From: Plutella xylostella
Lineage: Eukaryota > Arthropoda > Insecta > Lepidoptera > Plutellidae
Direction: 5' to 3'
Length of the DNA stretch: 64,000 nucleotides
Assembly (NCBI RefSeq): GCF_932276165.1
Contig: NC_063998.1
Coordinates: 136,501 to 200,500 of the forward strand
In this document: positions 12,242 to 24,925 of the stretch, piece after piece
How positions within the stretch are numbered: position 1 is the stretch's first letter
How the letters are laid out: each line of letters begins with the position of its first letter
Notes under the pieces: model-generated
The model's database searches: none
Told to the model about the DNA's origin: nothing
The model's input: only the letters and a program-made list of their open reading frames with translations
Made by a program: the position numbers and the translations under genes

Positions 12242-15200
12242 GTAAGTTGAGTAAAATCAGAATCAAAATTTCATTTTATATACTTTTGTCGTTGTTGGTC
12301 ATTAAGATTTAAATATGTAGGTAGAATACTTACAAAAAAACTGTAATTTCTGAAAATTACTTGGAGTTACTTACTTACGAATCTACATACACATATATTT
12401 GTATTAGATATAATTATTTGTAGCGTTAAATTTGATGTCGGTTTAAAAGTCAATTTAAATAATTAATTTGCGCAAATATTTCAGAAGGTACTAAGACTTC
12501 GTTCTTATTATAGTACTTATGTTTAATAATAACTATTCGTATTTTCAACAAAGTGTAGTTATAAGTTGAAGACACATCCAATAAAAACTTCTCCCATTCA
12601 CAGCAAAAGTTTATCGAACTTTGTAAAGCTTCGCACGAGCTTTTTCAAATTACGAAAGAGTACTTGCACCAAATGTTCTAAATTCTAATCCCCAGTAATT
12701 ACTATCATTAGGTGCTTAGTGCTTACCTAGACTAGGTGATTAATTCATTCATGTAGTAAAAAGTAAACAATTTTAAGCAGTGCTTTTTATAATGGAAACG
12801 AAAAGCTTACGTTTAAGCCAGATTTTAACTAGATTCAGTACTTAATTAGTAAGTAGGTACTAATCCTACTCTGTAATTATGTAAATTGCTCGCACCACAG
12901 TTACTAGGTACGACACACTGAAATTGCCTAAATGTTATATTATTAGTATTACCTACATTATTAGGCTTATTAGCAATGAACCATTGAAAATACATAATGT
13001 GCTAAAAGCACCTACATGTTTGTGTATGCGATTCAGTTATAAATTTATCATAGGGCTTTGGGGGATTTAATCATTAATGCGCTAAAAATGTTACTGAAAG
13101 TCATACTATTGGACTTATATGTGTAGGATGATTCTACGATGATTTTCTGACAGGATCACTTAGGGCTGGGGCTGGGGTGATTGACGCAATGAATGATGAA
13201 TGAAGTCACGAATAGTCACGACGGCGACGAGCGACCGTTACATACTCATACACCACGCTCCTCCATACAATCAATAAACACACCACGTGAGTGTATTGAC
13301 AGCTAGATCGTTATCGACATTGTGTCTTTTGAATTCACGACAGAAAAAGACTGGTGTTGTATGTTTGTCGATGTCGTTGTAAACCTAGCGCATTGAAGGA
13401 GTGGCTAGATTAACCGTGTTATAGGTATATCCTATAGGTAACATTTTCATCAAAATGTTAGGCAATTATTTAAATTGTCGGGCTTGTTTGAGTATTGTTT
13501 TGGAAGTATTCGTTTGGAACATTCACATTTTAAGCCAAGAATTGGCTTTAAATATTAAGTGCCCGTACCTTGCAAGACGTTCATCGTGGTCGTAGAAAGA
13601 ATCACCTCTAGGGTATTGAATTGTCTTTTTTGTTTGACTTGAATGAGTCCCATACCGCAGGCACCAGGAAGCCAGAAAGGCAAGCAACAAAGCAAGTAGC
13701 TTCCACTATCCTCGGAACAATGCTGGCGCGATCTCCTCATAACTGCTGGCACCCTGGTAGAATAACAAATGTAATGCGCCGGTCGACAATGTAGGCACGC
13801 TAGACTTTTATTGGATGTGTCAAATAGATAATGTATGAATGGACGTTAGAATATGTTATGGGGACGCGTCGTCGGGTTATGAATGAGCAGGTTGAATTAT
13901 GTTGAGGTTACGAATAAAATTGTTGTGTTTTGTTTGTTTTGTGCTTACCAAGGAAGTTGATAAACAAATCGCTGGAAAGTTTTTGAGTCCCTAGCATTAA
14001 ATAGGTAATAAATAAGTTATAAATGCTTTTGTATTATGTTTATTAACCCTGGTAACATAATTATGTTCACTTCAACAAGACTAATAGCCTACTGGCCTTG
14101 AACTTAATCTGCACACTCGTTAGCTTCAATCTGAGCAGATTGATAAATGTACAGGTTTACAACAACAACTACTAGTTTCAATCCATTTTATTCCAAAAAG
14201 AAGTAAACACGTCACTATTATTACAATATCAGAAGTCGAAAGAAAATAATCTTCAAATCTGGTTTTCACCGCATGAGAGCACATAATCGTTTGCAAGGAC
14301 CCGCCCTAATTATTGTAGCTACATGTAAAATCACCCTCAACACTGTTAAGCGAATGTAGAGCTTATAGCTTTGCTGTAAAGGGTTACACAACATGTGCAT
14401 CAAGTGTGGCGCCAATTTTGCATGTTTCTTTCAGGGTTCTTTGTAAAATTGCGTGATTGAACAATTTTACTCAATGGAATAGCTTTTTTAGATGGGTTCT
14501 CTTTTACAACATAACCAAATGACCTTCAAGAGCCTACCTAATTAAAGCTCGAGATTTCGTATCTATTTGAGCTACTAAAATCTTACTGAAATCCTACACC
14601 ACAAAAATCAGTTTGTGAGAGTAAAATTAGACAGGATTAAATGTGAGTTTCATGCTCGCACTTATAAATATAAATTATGAACAGAACCCATCGAACGTCA
14701 AGTAGCTCCCTCCTGCCCCCTCGAGACTCTCATTGATCACAGACACACACTCTGTATAAACTTTATCTTAATTACGGAGCGAGGTGGGCACGGCTCTTGT
14801 CTGTGAGAAACTAGGTAATGATTCTACGACGGGTCATTATAAAATGCCATTGTTTTTTAAAAATTATAATAAAGTATAACCGTATCGCCGCGGGCGCGGA
14901 TGTGCGCAGATACTTACATATTTTATGTCCAGATAGGTCGGTACTTTATTAACTTGCACTTGCTGGGAGAGGAATAAAATCTGTGTACTTATTGTCTATT
15001 TATTGCAAAAGAAAAGGCATGGTTGAATCGCCGAGTATAAAATTATAATAACAACAAAAATAGACTACCATCGTAATTATTTCCATAACCTGAGGAAGAT
15101 TAAAAACGATGAGCTAAGGACTTCGACCTTCAATTAGTGCAGTGTATAGAGTACATAGGGCAATAACGATAACAATAACGATAACGAGCGTAGCCGAATG

Positions 15201-15484
15201 TACCCGCTCGATGCACGACATACAACGTATCAATTTTGAACCATATCCGTTACGAACTAAATGCTACACGGCACTGATTGGCGCAGCGACTTATTCAGGA
15301 ATTCAGAACAGTACAGCCTGAACAATACTTACTCCTTACACGTGAGCCTGATAAAAGGAATGGCGGTGTAAACTGTGTACAAATTCTTCGGTTCGAGCGA
15401 TTCAGAGCTCTAATATATCGCAGCTTGCGTCATTTTCCGATATCCATTTGAGATGCTTGGGTCGGGTAGTCGTCTATGAGATGT
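12242..15484. other. Non-coding stretch, probably intron
   Basis: AT-rich DNA after the donor at 12242. Includes a short GC-richer patch at 13160-13250 (ggggctggggctgggg repeat) and a frame on the - strand at 13555-13752 without recognisable character. No gene is supported. Confidence 0.45.
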
Positions 15485-15560
15485 GTCCAATTTATTTATT
15501 TAAAAACTTTATTGTGCACATATTCAAGCGAACATAATAGAGAAAATGTTGCAAACTTTA
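15485..15560 (-). mobile_element. Probable 3' end of a LINE
   Basis: On the - strand the segment ends ...TGCACAATAAAGTTTTTAAATAAATAAA, a pattern seen at the 3' ends of lepidopteran LINE copies (AATAAA followed by a short A/T-rich tail). No coding remnant could be recognised upstream, so this is a tentative call. Confidence 0.3.
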
Positions 15561-18500
15561 AAGAACACATAAAACGTTTTCCATATTTATCCTAAAATTT
15601 GGATAGCCTTTATATCTTAAAATACTCAAGAACCAATTTAGTTTTCGTCTTTACAATCTTTGAATGCTCCAGAATACGCTTTGGTTGTAACCGCTGAGTG
15701 GTTGAAGCAAAACGCCCCGATTATCTCTGGTCGTCCAATTACGCTTCAACCGAAACCGTTTCGTTTCGGCGCCTTTTAACTACTTCTAACTTCAACTTGA
15801 ACCAGAGCGGCCGAGGAAGGGTTATTGAGAGACGCTCCCGGCACCGGCGTCGATGGGGCGGACGTAAAAAGACCGCAGATTAGGAAAATGCCTCCCTCAA
15901 TAGAGCGCTGATTCCGAGAGCTTCTGTGAATCTCGGAAAGGATAATCCTATGTATGAAAAGCTAGTGATCGGCAAAATACAAAATGGTTTCATAGAATTC
16001 TATATCAAAAATGAAAGTAGAAATGATAGAAATACATATTTTATTATTCACTGTAAAAGTACAAGTTTATTTTCTAGCTAAACCTAAAGTAATATCTAAT
16101 TTTATTCTACTGAAGTCACTCGACACATTATTCACTGAAATTATACAAGTACCACCTACATATAAACATAGATACAATTACAACTAAGTAGCTGGAAATT
16201 TTACATTTGTTATTGTTGTACCTTTTTCTTAAACCCAATAATCCGCGGACACACAGGCTTTTATATAATAACCCAAAAACCCTATTAGAAAGCCATTTAG
16301 AAACAAAATGTAAGCCCTCGCTTGGGTTAAGCGGGCGTTGGAGAAAGGATAACCAGTTTTAGGAAACAATCATTATCTCAATAAGGATATTGTTTTAACT
16401 TTTAACAACGCCCTTTTTAAACGAGATTTAAAAATAAATAGAAAAAAAAGATTTAGGGGCATTTCTAAGATCAATGCGTGATCCGAATCTTTGGGTGGTA
16501 TAAACTCAGCAGCACACTGGAAATATAATCATATAAAGGATTATTATTATTATAATGTTAACAGTTCCGTTCGTCATAAAGCGGCCATTACAGTAACAGT
16601 TATTTTCACTAATGAAGTCGTTTCGTATGGATTTTTATATGTTACCTGTGGATAAGCATCTTTTAAAACATCATTACCTACTTAGCTCGATTTCATTATA
16701 CAATTTCTAATGGATACTTGCCAATTTATTTACTGATACAATCGATATTATAATGACCCTCTATATTTGTTTGCTTTTTGGTAAACGATCGTGTTTCTAT
16801 CAATTTAGATGAGACTATGTACTTCATACTACAACTTTACACATATAAACATATTACCTTTATTATTATTTACCATAGTAGTTAAGTACCTACATACCTA
16901 TAATATTTTCAATTTTCACGCCTTCGAAGACGTGTAGTCGGGAAACTTATCACGGCGAGAACAAGAAAGCCTTGAGGACAAAAGTTTTGCATAGAATTGT
17001 GCCTCAGTGCGACTATTGCCGAGAGGAAGCGTCTATTGTACGAACAGACAACACTCATATATAGAATAGATTTTCTTTTTCTCTTGTTCTATACCTATCT
17101 AAAGCTGATGTAGAATAGACGTGTTGAAAGAAAAATCAGATTGTAGCGCCAACACGCTGCGCTGTCTTTATGTTGTAGGTATGTCGTATGTCGTCTTTGT
17201 ATATTATTAAGTAGATCGTAGGCAGGTACTTATCTAAAGAGTTCCTAGCTAGCCCGAAGTGCGAATGCAGGCCAATTAAGGGAGTTCTGTTTTTAGACAT
17301 AAAACATAACAAAACAAACATTCACTTTCATTGGTAACATTATATCCTATTTAATTGAACAATTTACTTAGAAGGCAGTGATGGACTGCATCGATTGGAC
17401 TTACGAAAGCTCTCCAGAACCCCTGAAAAAGCAAATTTTCAAATGGTTGAACAGAGTTTCATAAAACATATCTAGTAGAAATGAACATTTTGGACAAAAA
17501 ATATCCTTAAAAAAAATTGGTTACGCCGTTTGGAAAGATCAAAAACTGAAATCGCTCGGTTTTATGTTTCGTTTTAATTTTATATGTTGATAGATAGGAC
17601 TGGTATACTAGTAATATTTTAGGTCAACATATGCTTCAGTGTGTGTGCACTAGGTAACCCATAACTACCTTTGTGGCGAGGCAAACACTCTGAGTGCGAG
17701 ACTTAGTTATAAAGTTATAACTGTTATAACTGGGTGAGATGACGGCCGCTCCTTGACTCCGTTACTACTTGTAGTTCAGTTAGCGCCGCGTGCGGTGGTC
17801 ACTTCGCAAAGTAACAAGTTTCAGTACTGCTTCTAAAGGAATGGGCATGTATAGTACCTGTAACATCTTTAAGTTTGCTTAACTTTTATTCTATGTACTT
17901 ACCTTATAAGGGGTGAATGAAAGAAGGGCGAAAAAGGAAGAGCCTTTGTCGAGTGACGCATCAACTTTACATTAAACAAGTCTGGTTCATCCTGGGCAGA
18001 GGGCAGTCATTGATTGATGCTATATATGATAAACCCTAGACCAGCGCTAGTGTTTTCCACCAATACGGAAAGATGATGGATCTATAAAAGTCTGGGCCTC
18101 ACGTCAGTTTAGAAATAAAATAAAAAACTTTTGTTAGGTATAACAAAAACCTTTCAGTATTGAACGTTGAATACCTAGATTGATGATGATGGGCGTCGAG
18201 AAAAAGTACCCATCTAATATGATTACTTGGAGAAGTGGCCATATTTCACGCTAACGACGGTATTCACTTGAAAATTCAATATCACGCGTTTTATTAAAAT
18301 TTCGTAAAAAGGTCCTTTTGTTTCCGATATTCCTGACGTGTGAGCTGACGGCATAAAGGACTGTCAGCGACTGACATGGCTCGACTCGCGAGTCACATTA
18401 TGTAAAACAACAGCTACCGTTTTAATTACAGTGACGCCACTTCATACCCAAAAATGTGTATTTTATAAAATCTTATAAATATTTTGTCCACAATGGTTCT

Positions 18501-19047
18501 GTCACTCAAAAGTTAAGAGAATTGCTTTATTTATTAATTTCGCGGGTTTTTATCTAATTTACTTTTATTTTACAGTCATAAATTTTATCTAAAATGCTGT
18601 TTTTTGGTCTACGTCGCATTTTTATTCTTTAAGTAGTTACTCATTTTATAACTTTTCAAATCAAGAATATCATAGTCTTGGAGGTCTAGCAGACGATATG
18701 CTGTACAATGTACATTATAGAAGATTTCTAACCAAAATACCTAGTGTCTTTTTCATGACTTCAGGAACTACGAAAGCTAACCAGCCCTAAATAGGGTTTC
18801 CTTCCTCCCACCGGGGACAGCTACTGTTATTCATCTAAGATTTATTTGCCGGTTTCCGTAATCTTACATTAAGTATTATTTTGCTTAGACAAAGAAGGGG
18901 ACTATTTTCTTGAAAAATATGAAATTATTAAATTTTATACGTACCTTCGAAAAACACACACTTTACACTGTAACAAGAAGCCCACCTTTTTTGAAAATTT
19001 TGACACATGATAAAATTTTGTTAAAGGAATTTACTCATTACTGGCTC
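15561..19047. other. Non-coding stretch with one dispersed-repeat remnant
   Basis: The 15698-15883 frame lies in a GC-rich block (15690-15960) without recognisable product. At 18031-18072 the motif aaaccctagaccagcgct followed by ccaccaatacg matches another copy at 61471-61514 inside the main gene, so this is a remnant of a dispersed repeat. The rest is AT-rich and featureless to me. Confidence 0.45.
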
Positions 19048-19360
19048 CTATAATTTTACAAAAAAAAAAAAAAAAAAAAAAAACACGCACTCACGCCTTG
19101 TACTAATGTACTCCCTTGCGGGGTAGGCAGAGGTGCATTGCTGCACCCACTTTTCGCCAGAGTGTTATGTTAGTCGGTTAGTCCCAATGTAATAGGGGGC
19201 GGGCCTATTGCCATTTTACGGGCACATCCAAGACCCGAGAACAAATATCTGTGTTTAAACAAATATCTGCCCCAGCCGGGAATCGAACCCGGGACCATCG
19301 GCTCAGTAGTCAGGGTCACTAACCACTACGCCATTCGGTCGTCATGACTATAATTTTACA
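19048..19360 (-). mobile_element. tRNA-headed SINE with 13-bp target-site duplications
   Basis: Identical 13-bp repeats (ctataattttaca) at 19048-19060 and 19348-19360 flank the element. Read on the - strand it starts with GACGACCGAATGGCGTAGTG, with a Pol III A box at about 19333-19314 and a perfect B box GGTTCGATTCC at 19289-19279. The tRNA-like head is followed by a body of about 200 bp. Its far end on the + strand is a run of 24 A, so the element ends in poly(T) in its own sense rather than poly(A). Near-perfect duplications and a homopolymer tail indicate a recent insertion. Confidence 0.85.
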
Positions 19361-21554
19361 CCTCAGTGTATTGCACGAGTAGGTACAGTCAGGTGTTGGT
19401 GGTTTAATTCAGTTTGCGGTGGGATTGTATTTCCGGCCTCGTCCTCCGCAGGACAGACTGACCACTCGGGGACATGTCATTTACAGTCACTAATTCATAG
19501 GATGTAAGGGCTAAATTTGTACTGCAAGTGGCATCTAGTTTGGCTTCCACTATCGATCTTCATTTGTGGTGTGTGACCGCGGGTCTGTTAGCAGAGACAA
19601 TTGCATGGGAAATGCGAAATGAGGACCTCGAATTGTCTGGTAAATTGTTGATCAGTTAACATGTATATTTAATGACCTTGTATATTGTATACAAAACCTT
19701 GTCATGAAGAAACACATAGGTATTAAACTTGAAGGCATTTCAAGAATCCCAAATTATTTATTGCGCTTAGTGAACGCAGTAAGGAAAGATTCTTTCTGTA
19801 CAATTCAATGTATTTTTTGTGTCGTTCAAATCACATCAAATATCAAGTCTTGAAGACTTCCTCCATGTCGCTCCGTTGATTTGCTGATTTTTCTCCCAAA
19901 TTACATTTGTGCGAAGAGCTCCAATATTCATTCATTTACCGGCGACATCTAGTTACTTCCTATTCAACGTTCCTCGGGGGATCCCCGAAGCCTATGTTAT
20001 AAAGTTATTATGTAACTCTTTGGGTATTAAATGGATCTTAATTCGTGAGCCGTAAGAGTTACGTTAGAACGGGAAGTGCTGCGACAGGGGCACCCGCTGT
20101 GTCTAATGACATGATCAGCGAAGAATCTGAACAAGTACGCAGGGTGGAGTTTTATCAATGAGCTTCATGAAAGCAAATCAATTTATCTATTTTACAGGAG
20201 CACTCATAAAGTCGAATTAAAAACAAAGAAATTAAGGTTTTGACAGCTCTAAAATTAAAATTTGTGGCTCCAGAATCATCATAATTATTTAATTAGCTAC
20301 ATAAATACCAAATAATGCTCACAACTATAATGCTTGAAGAGGTAGTCAGAGTCACTCACTTTTCGCTGTACATTTGTACTCACGTGATAGGTCGCTAGCC
20401 GTATCGCTGTCTGAATGAATACATTAAACTTAGGGACACATCTAGAATCTAGATGTTACATAGTTACAGGTTTCCTCGCGATGTTTTGCTCCACCATAAT
20501 AATTATGTTAGCTGTCTTTGTATATTTCACTAATAAAATTGTACTCTGAATATCCACTCACCCGTTGTTGGTAAAACCGGCAGTTGAAAGCCTGTTGATT
20601 TATTTTTAGCTGGAGCTTCCTTTTACATGGAAAAGAGGGAGATCGGATTTGTTAAATTAGTTTAAGATTGATTTCGATTTTGTTAAGTCAACATTTATCT
20701 TGCGTTGGAGGTGTGAGTAGCCAGAGCACTAGTGAGTTTAAAGGAAATAGTTTTTGTTTTGTATGTTTATTACATTTTAACGTTTAGTAAGAAAAATAAT
20801 AGATAGATAAAGCGCTAGCGTATCTACACTTTATTTGTACAACAAAGAAGATTAATAAAATTGATAGATAATTACCTATTTCACAACAGTTTAACTTATT
20901 AGGTACAAGTTTAACTGGCTGAATCATAATAAGTAGATAAATGCAATTAAGTACCCAAGTCTGTTTAAGGGTTAGAAGGTTAACCAAAACCTACTTATAA
21001 AAAAAATATGCTAGGTCCCTAGATAAGTTTGTAGGTTAATATTAATTATTTTAGAATATATTTCATTATTACATTTTGAATTTTTTTATTATGTTTGAAT
21101 GATTTTAATTCTTTACAGATAAAGCTGTGAAGATGCGGTGTTAGAGAATCATAAAAAATAAAATGCAAACAAAAAACATAAATCTTTGTCAAGAACAGCA
21201 AAGAAACAACAACTTCGAAAATGAGGTAAGTTCGGCATATTGTATAGGTACCATTATAATGTAAATTAGCGGGTAAAAAATAACAATATTTATAATATAG
21301 CAGTATAATATAATACGTTTTGTACAACTAACGCCATCTCTGTGACATGAGCACAAGTTTATAACAAAGATACACACGACGTTATCAAGATAGCAGCCGC
21401 CATCTTTTAGCGTGTTGCAGTTCCGACGCTGCGGTAAAGATGGCGCTATTAACTCATTCGCAATCCTTGTTTCAAAACGAAAGAATCATTTAGTACTGGC
21501 ATAGATAATAACTATATTACCTAATTGAATTATGTATGTATGATTGTATTACAG
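19361..21554. other. Non-coding stretch with a dispersed-repeat remnant
   Basis: At about 20340-20500 a remnant ends with caggtttcctcgcgatgttt, which also occurs near 48309 (caggtttcctcacgatgttt). That phrase is common at one end of lepidopteran interspersed repeats. Otherwise AT-rich DNA without supportable genes. Confidence 0.45.
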
Positions 21555-21642
21555 AAAGTTCCCCTGGAGCTGGCGGGGCCGGCGGGGCTGCATCAGACGG
21601 TGCTTCTGACGCAAGTCACGGCAGCGGCTTCCCCGTATTGCG
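21555..21642 (+). CDS. Candidate upstream coding exon of the main gene
   Basis: An isolated GC-rich 88-bp block sits in AT-rich DNA between ATTGTATTACAG and a GTCAGTAA donor. Two frames are open. The frame starting in phase 0 (KVPLELAGPAGLHQTVLLTQ, continuing VTAAASPYC) has the higher GC at third positions; the other gives SSPGAGGAGGAASDGASDAS. The first frame leaves phase 1, which fits the next candidate exon at 29358. The donor is not strong and no start codon lies inside the block. Belonging to the gene starting its main body at 36943 is inference. Confidence 0.5.
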
Positions 21643-24600
21643 GTCAGTAAGAATGCATTATTATTTATTCAGTTATGCAATTTCTCACACCTTTGACTTT
21701 GCTCTTCCTCGAAATATCTTTATTCTGTCTGTCCACTGACAGGTCCAGACGGACTGAATAATTTTACTGTAGCTCAGGTAGGTAGGTACCTCTTGGATTG
21801 GTTTTCAAAATTAAATAAAACTACTTACCAACTTTATTTGTTCTCACGTAAAAATGCAGCTTGTCCTGTAGAATATAAGCATGAGATTAGAAGGCGCCAA
21901 GTGATTGATAGGGTCTTTGACTACCTACACTGTTTTGGCTAATTTGTCCGCACAAAAAATACAACCCGTCCGACAAGGACGGTCGATATCCTTTTACCTG
22001 TTTCACTGTAGTGCGAGGGAGATGGGACAAGTCTGAGGTCGGCACATGTGAGCCCACTCGGCGCGAGACACCTGTCGATCGTGATAGGAAAGCTAAATCG
22101 CGATTTTAATCTAAAACAGAATTGTTTAGCAAAATTTCGCAGTAATTTGTGGTGAAAATGGTTTTGGTTTCTGGTGTCTTAGGGAATCCGTCTCAGCACA
22201 AGTTCAAAGTGGAAATTGTTTAAAGTTTATCTGCCTCCTTATCCTATTTTGTAAGTTATCTATATATTAAAGTTTATACTTATTGAATTGAATCCCGGTG
22301 TTAGTTTAAATAATATAAAATATATGTGGCGGTGTCTACAAAGTTAAATTACTATTTTAAGTTAAAGTGAGTGTGAATCTGGCTGCCAAACTGGATTACA
22401 ATACCGGTAAGGACTTGATAATTATACCTAATTAGAAAAAAATAGAAAGCATTTATTTATTTACTAGAAAAACTTGTTTATACCTACCTAGTTTATGTTT
22501 TTATCAATAGATGGCGTAAGTTGTATTATTTTAGAAATAAACACTGATGAATCTACTATTTCCAAAACGATAGTTTTTAATGTTTTTTGCGAGTATAATT
22601 TTTTCCCTGCAGTACTAGTAATTATTCTGTGCCTGTAGTGGATTACAAACAAACAGATGAGCACCTTTGAGAATAAACATCCATGAAATATGGATTCTAT
22701 GAGGAATGGAATCCATATTTCATGGAAATCTTCATTTGTGAAATGCCTTCATGTAAGAGTTAGCCAAGTCATCATCAGCCGATGAAGGGACGTATTTGTG
22801 TGAATTTTATACAAAAAATACTGAATGCGATTCATCCGTTGCGTACGATGCCGTACGTTGGTCGCTTACTTTTCGCAGCAAATTCGGCCGCGGTTCATGC
22901 GTAGTCTCATTGGCATGCGATGGTGTAGTGTGTGTTCGTGTGTAATAGCTCTGAGCACGCTAGCATTTGTTGTGAGAGGTTTATGGTGTGAAGGGTAACA
23001 AAGTAAAAAAAAATATATATAGGTAATCCCTAATTGAAAATACCTATTTTCATGCCTTTTTTCATGAATATGTTTCTTTATATTCCTTTTCTAATATATT
23101 ATTTTCCTTTTATTTCGGCTGCTTTGTTGAACTTCAGTTTTCCACAAATATCCAAATAGGTACAGAGGAAATTCTATCAACATAATAACGTATCGTAAGG
23201 TTTGGAAATTTGAAGCATGCTCAAAAAACATCAAATCTAAATTAAAAAAGAAAGAAAATTGTTAACGATAAAGATTTCTTTGTTCAAGCTATGTGCTATT
23301 TAAATATCTGCGTAGGAGTGTACCATTACAGCAACGAAATGGTTTCCTATATAATCACTACATGCATTTTATGCCTTCTGCGAGTCCCACACATGACAAT
23401 TTGTAAGCATTCTGATGACCAGTTGCATGCCATGTAGGTATGTAGGTATGTATTGGTATTTGTGTCAGTATGGACATTTTATCTTACAGATTTTATCAAC
23501 CTTTAAAACAAATAATTAGCACATATTTTCTCAAATGTGTTATTGTTCTAAATGGAAAGGATAAAATAAGATCTTAATATTTGTCCTTAAGTTTCATGTC
23601 ATACAACTTTCAGACTCAAAAAATATTGAGCAATAATCACTGTAATAGAGCTTAAAATTTACACAAGTACCTATCTAGATCTCTCTGCCAACCTAACACC
23701 TGACTATCCTTGGACGTCGTCGTTATGAAGTTACTCAATCAACTTATCAACAAACGTATAACATAGCTTAATAAATATTATAAATTGTTACACAAATAAG
23801 GAATAAGTGTACTCTTGAAGCCACACTAAAAATAGTTACAAAAATTAAAATCAAGGCTGTGCGGCTGCTAATTCTTCTTAAGTTGACCCGAAGCGAGCCT
23901 TTATTGTGTGTCCAGTGTGGTAACCACTGCCACTGCTGAGAAAATGCTTTAAGAATTTAGTCCACTCTTAATACTCTTATTTTGTAATATTTGTAGTAGT
24001 AGAATTCAATAAATATTTTCAACAGTACCTAATCTTGTATCGTCATAAAGCCACAAAATCACACGCACACGAGTGTAGGAGGACAGGTGACATATTCGAG
24101 ATCAAATGAAATACCTCTAGTAATAAATGTATCGATAATTAAACGATCTCAATGTTTTCCGTGAGCGGAGTCGGTGTGTCGGTGGTCTTTCATCTCAAAC
24201 TTACACGATCGACTCCGCCCACACGTGATAAGGTAATATCGAGAGGTAAATTGTTAATACCTATGTAGTAATTAGCCATGATTTTGCTAATGATTACGAT
24301 TGAGAGTGATTTTATTTTAAAATCTACAATAGAAATTATTATTAGTATGTTGTTGTTTTTCCATCTTATTATTATTTGTATAATAGCCCTTTGCAATCTT
24401 CTTTATAGCGTGTCGGTGACAAGCACTATAGTGTCATAGATATATATTGGTCCTCGTGGTGCAAAAATTGTCTATTTAGATTAGCAACTATTACTGTCCA
24501 CTGTGCAGTACATAAGAAACAGGTGATACGTCACTTTCCTCCACTTCACTTTTCCAATTAATCTATTATACTAACTTACCTGTATTATTAGTTGACATAA

Positions 24601-24654
24601 ACACTAAATTATAGTTCACCATTCAGTAGTTACCGAATGTGTTGAAGTCTAATA
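21643..24654. other. Non-coding stretch, probably intron
   Basis: Contains the hairpin at 22680-22726 (listed separately) and two GC-richer patches (21985-22090 and 22830-22960) of promoter-like composition. No convincing frame. Confidence 0.45.
22680..22726. repeat. Perfect 18-bp inverted repeat (hairpin)
   Basis: The arm tccatgaaatatggattc (22680-22697) and its exact reverse complement (22709-22726) are separated by an 11-base loop. The flanks do not extend the pairing. The structure is smaller than a normal pre-miRNA, and no family match is known to me. Confidence 0.8.
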
Positions 24655-24925
24655 GACTCTACACCGGCACATCGTGTCTCTATTGACCACCAGCTGTCAG
24701 GGAGTCCCTCTATATGGCGACCACGATTCTATCTCGTTGTACAAAACGTGCCGATATGTACGACAGCTCTCGTTCTTTCGTTTTCATCAGTATAGAGTTA
24801 CCCTCCAGATCCTCCCACAGCCAGCAGCCTCCACCTCGCATCATAAAGGAACCACTAATAACCCTCAGTCTTTGTCTGAACCGGTCAGCCCCCTGTGTAG
24901 TCTGCTAGTCCACATGCAACGTATA
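24655..24925. repeat. Dispersed repeat, copy 1
   Basis: The block from about 24748 (acgtgccgat) to 24808 (ttttcatcagtatagagttaccctcc) recurs at 27951-28016, with the same order of motifs: acgtgccgat, cgttctttcgtt, atcagtatagagttaccctc. The shared part is about 65 bp; further similarity is patchy. The frames across it (24674, 24714) are not credible genes. Confidence 0.5.

Noticed and set aside
15698..15883. 61-codon basic frame in a GC-rich block
   Set aside because: No splice sites, homology or neighbouring exons; could be a promoter patch or repeat, but I could not decide.
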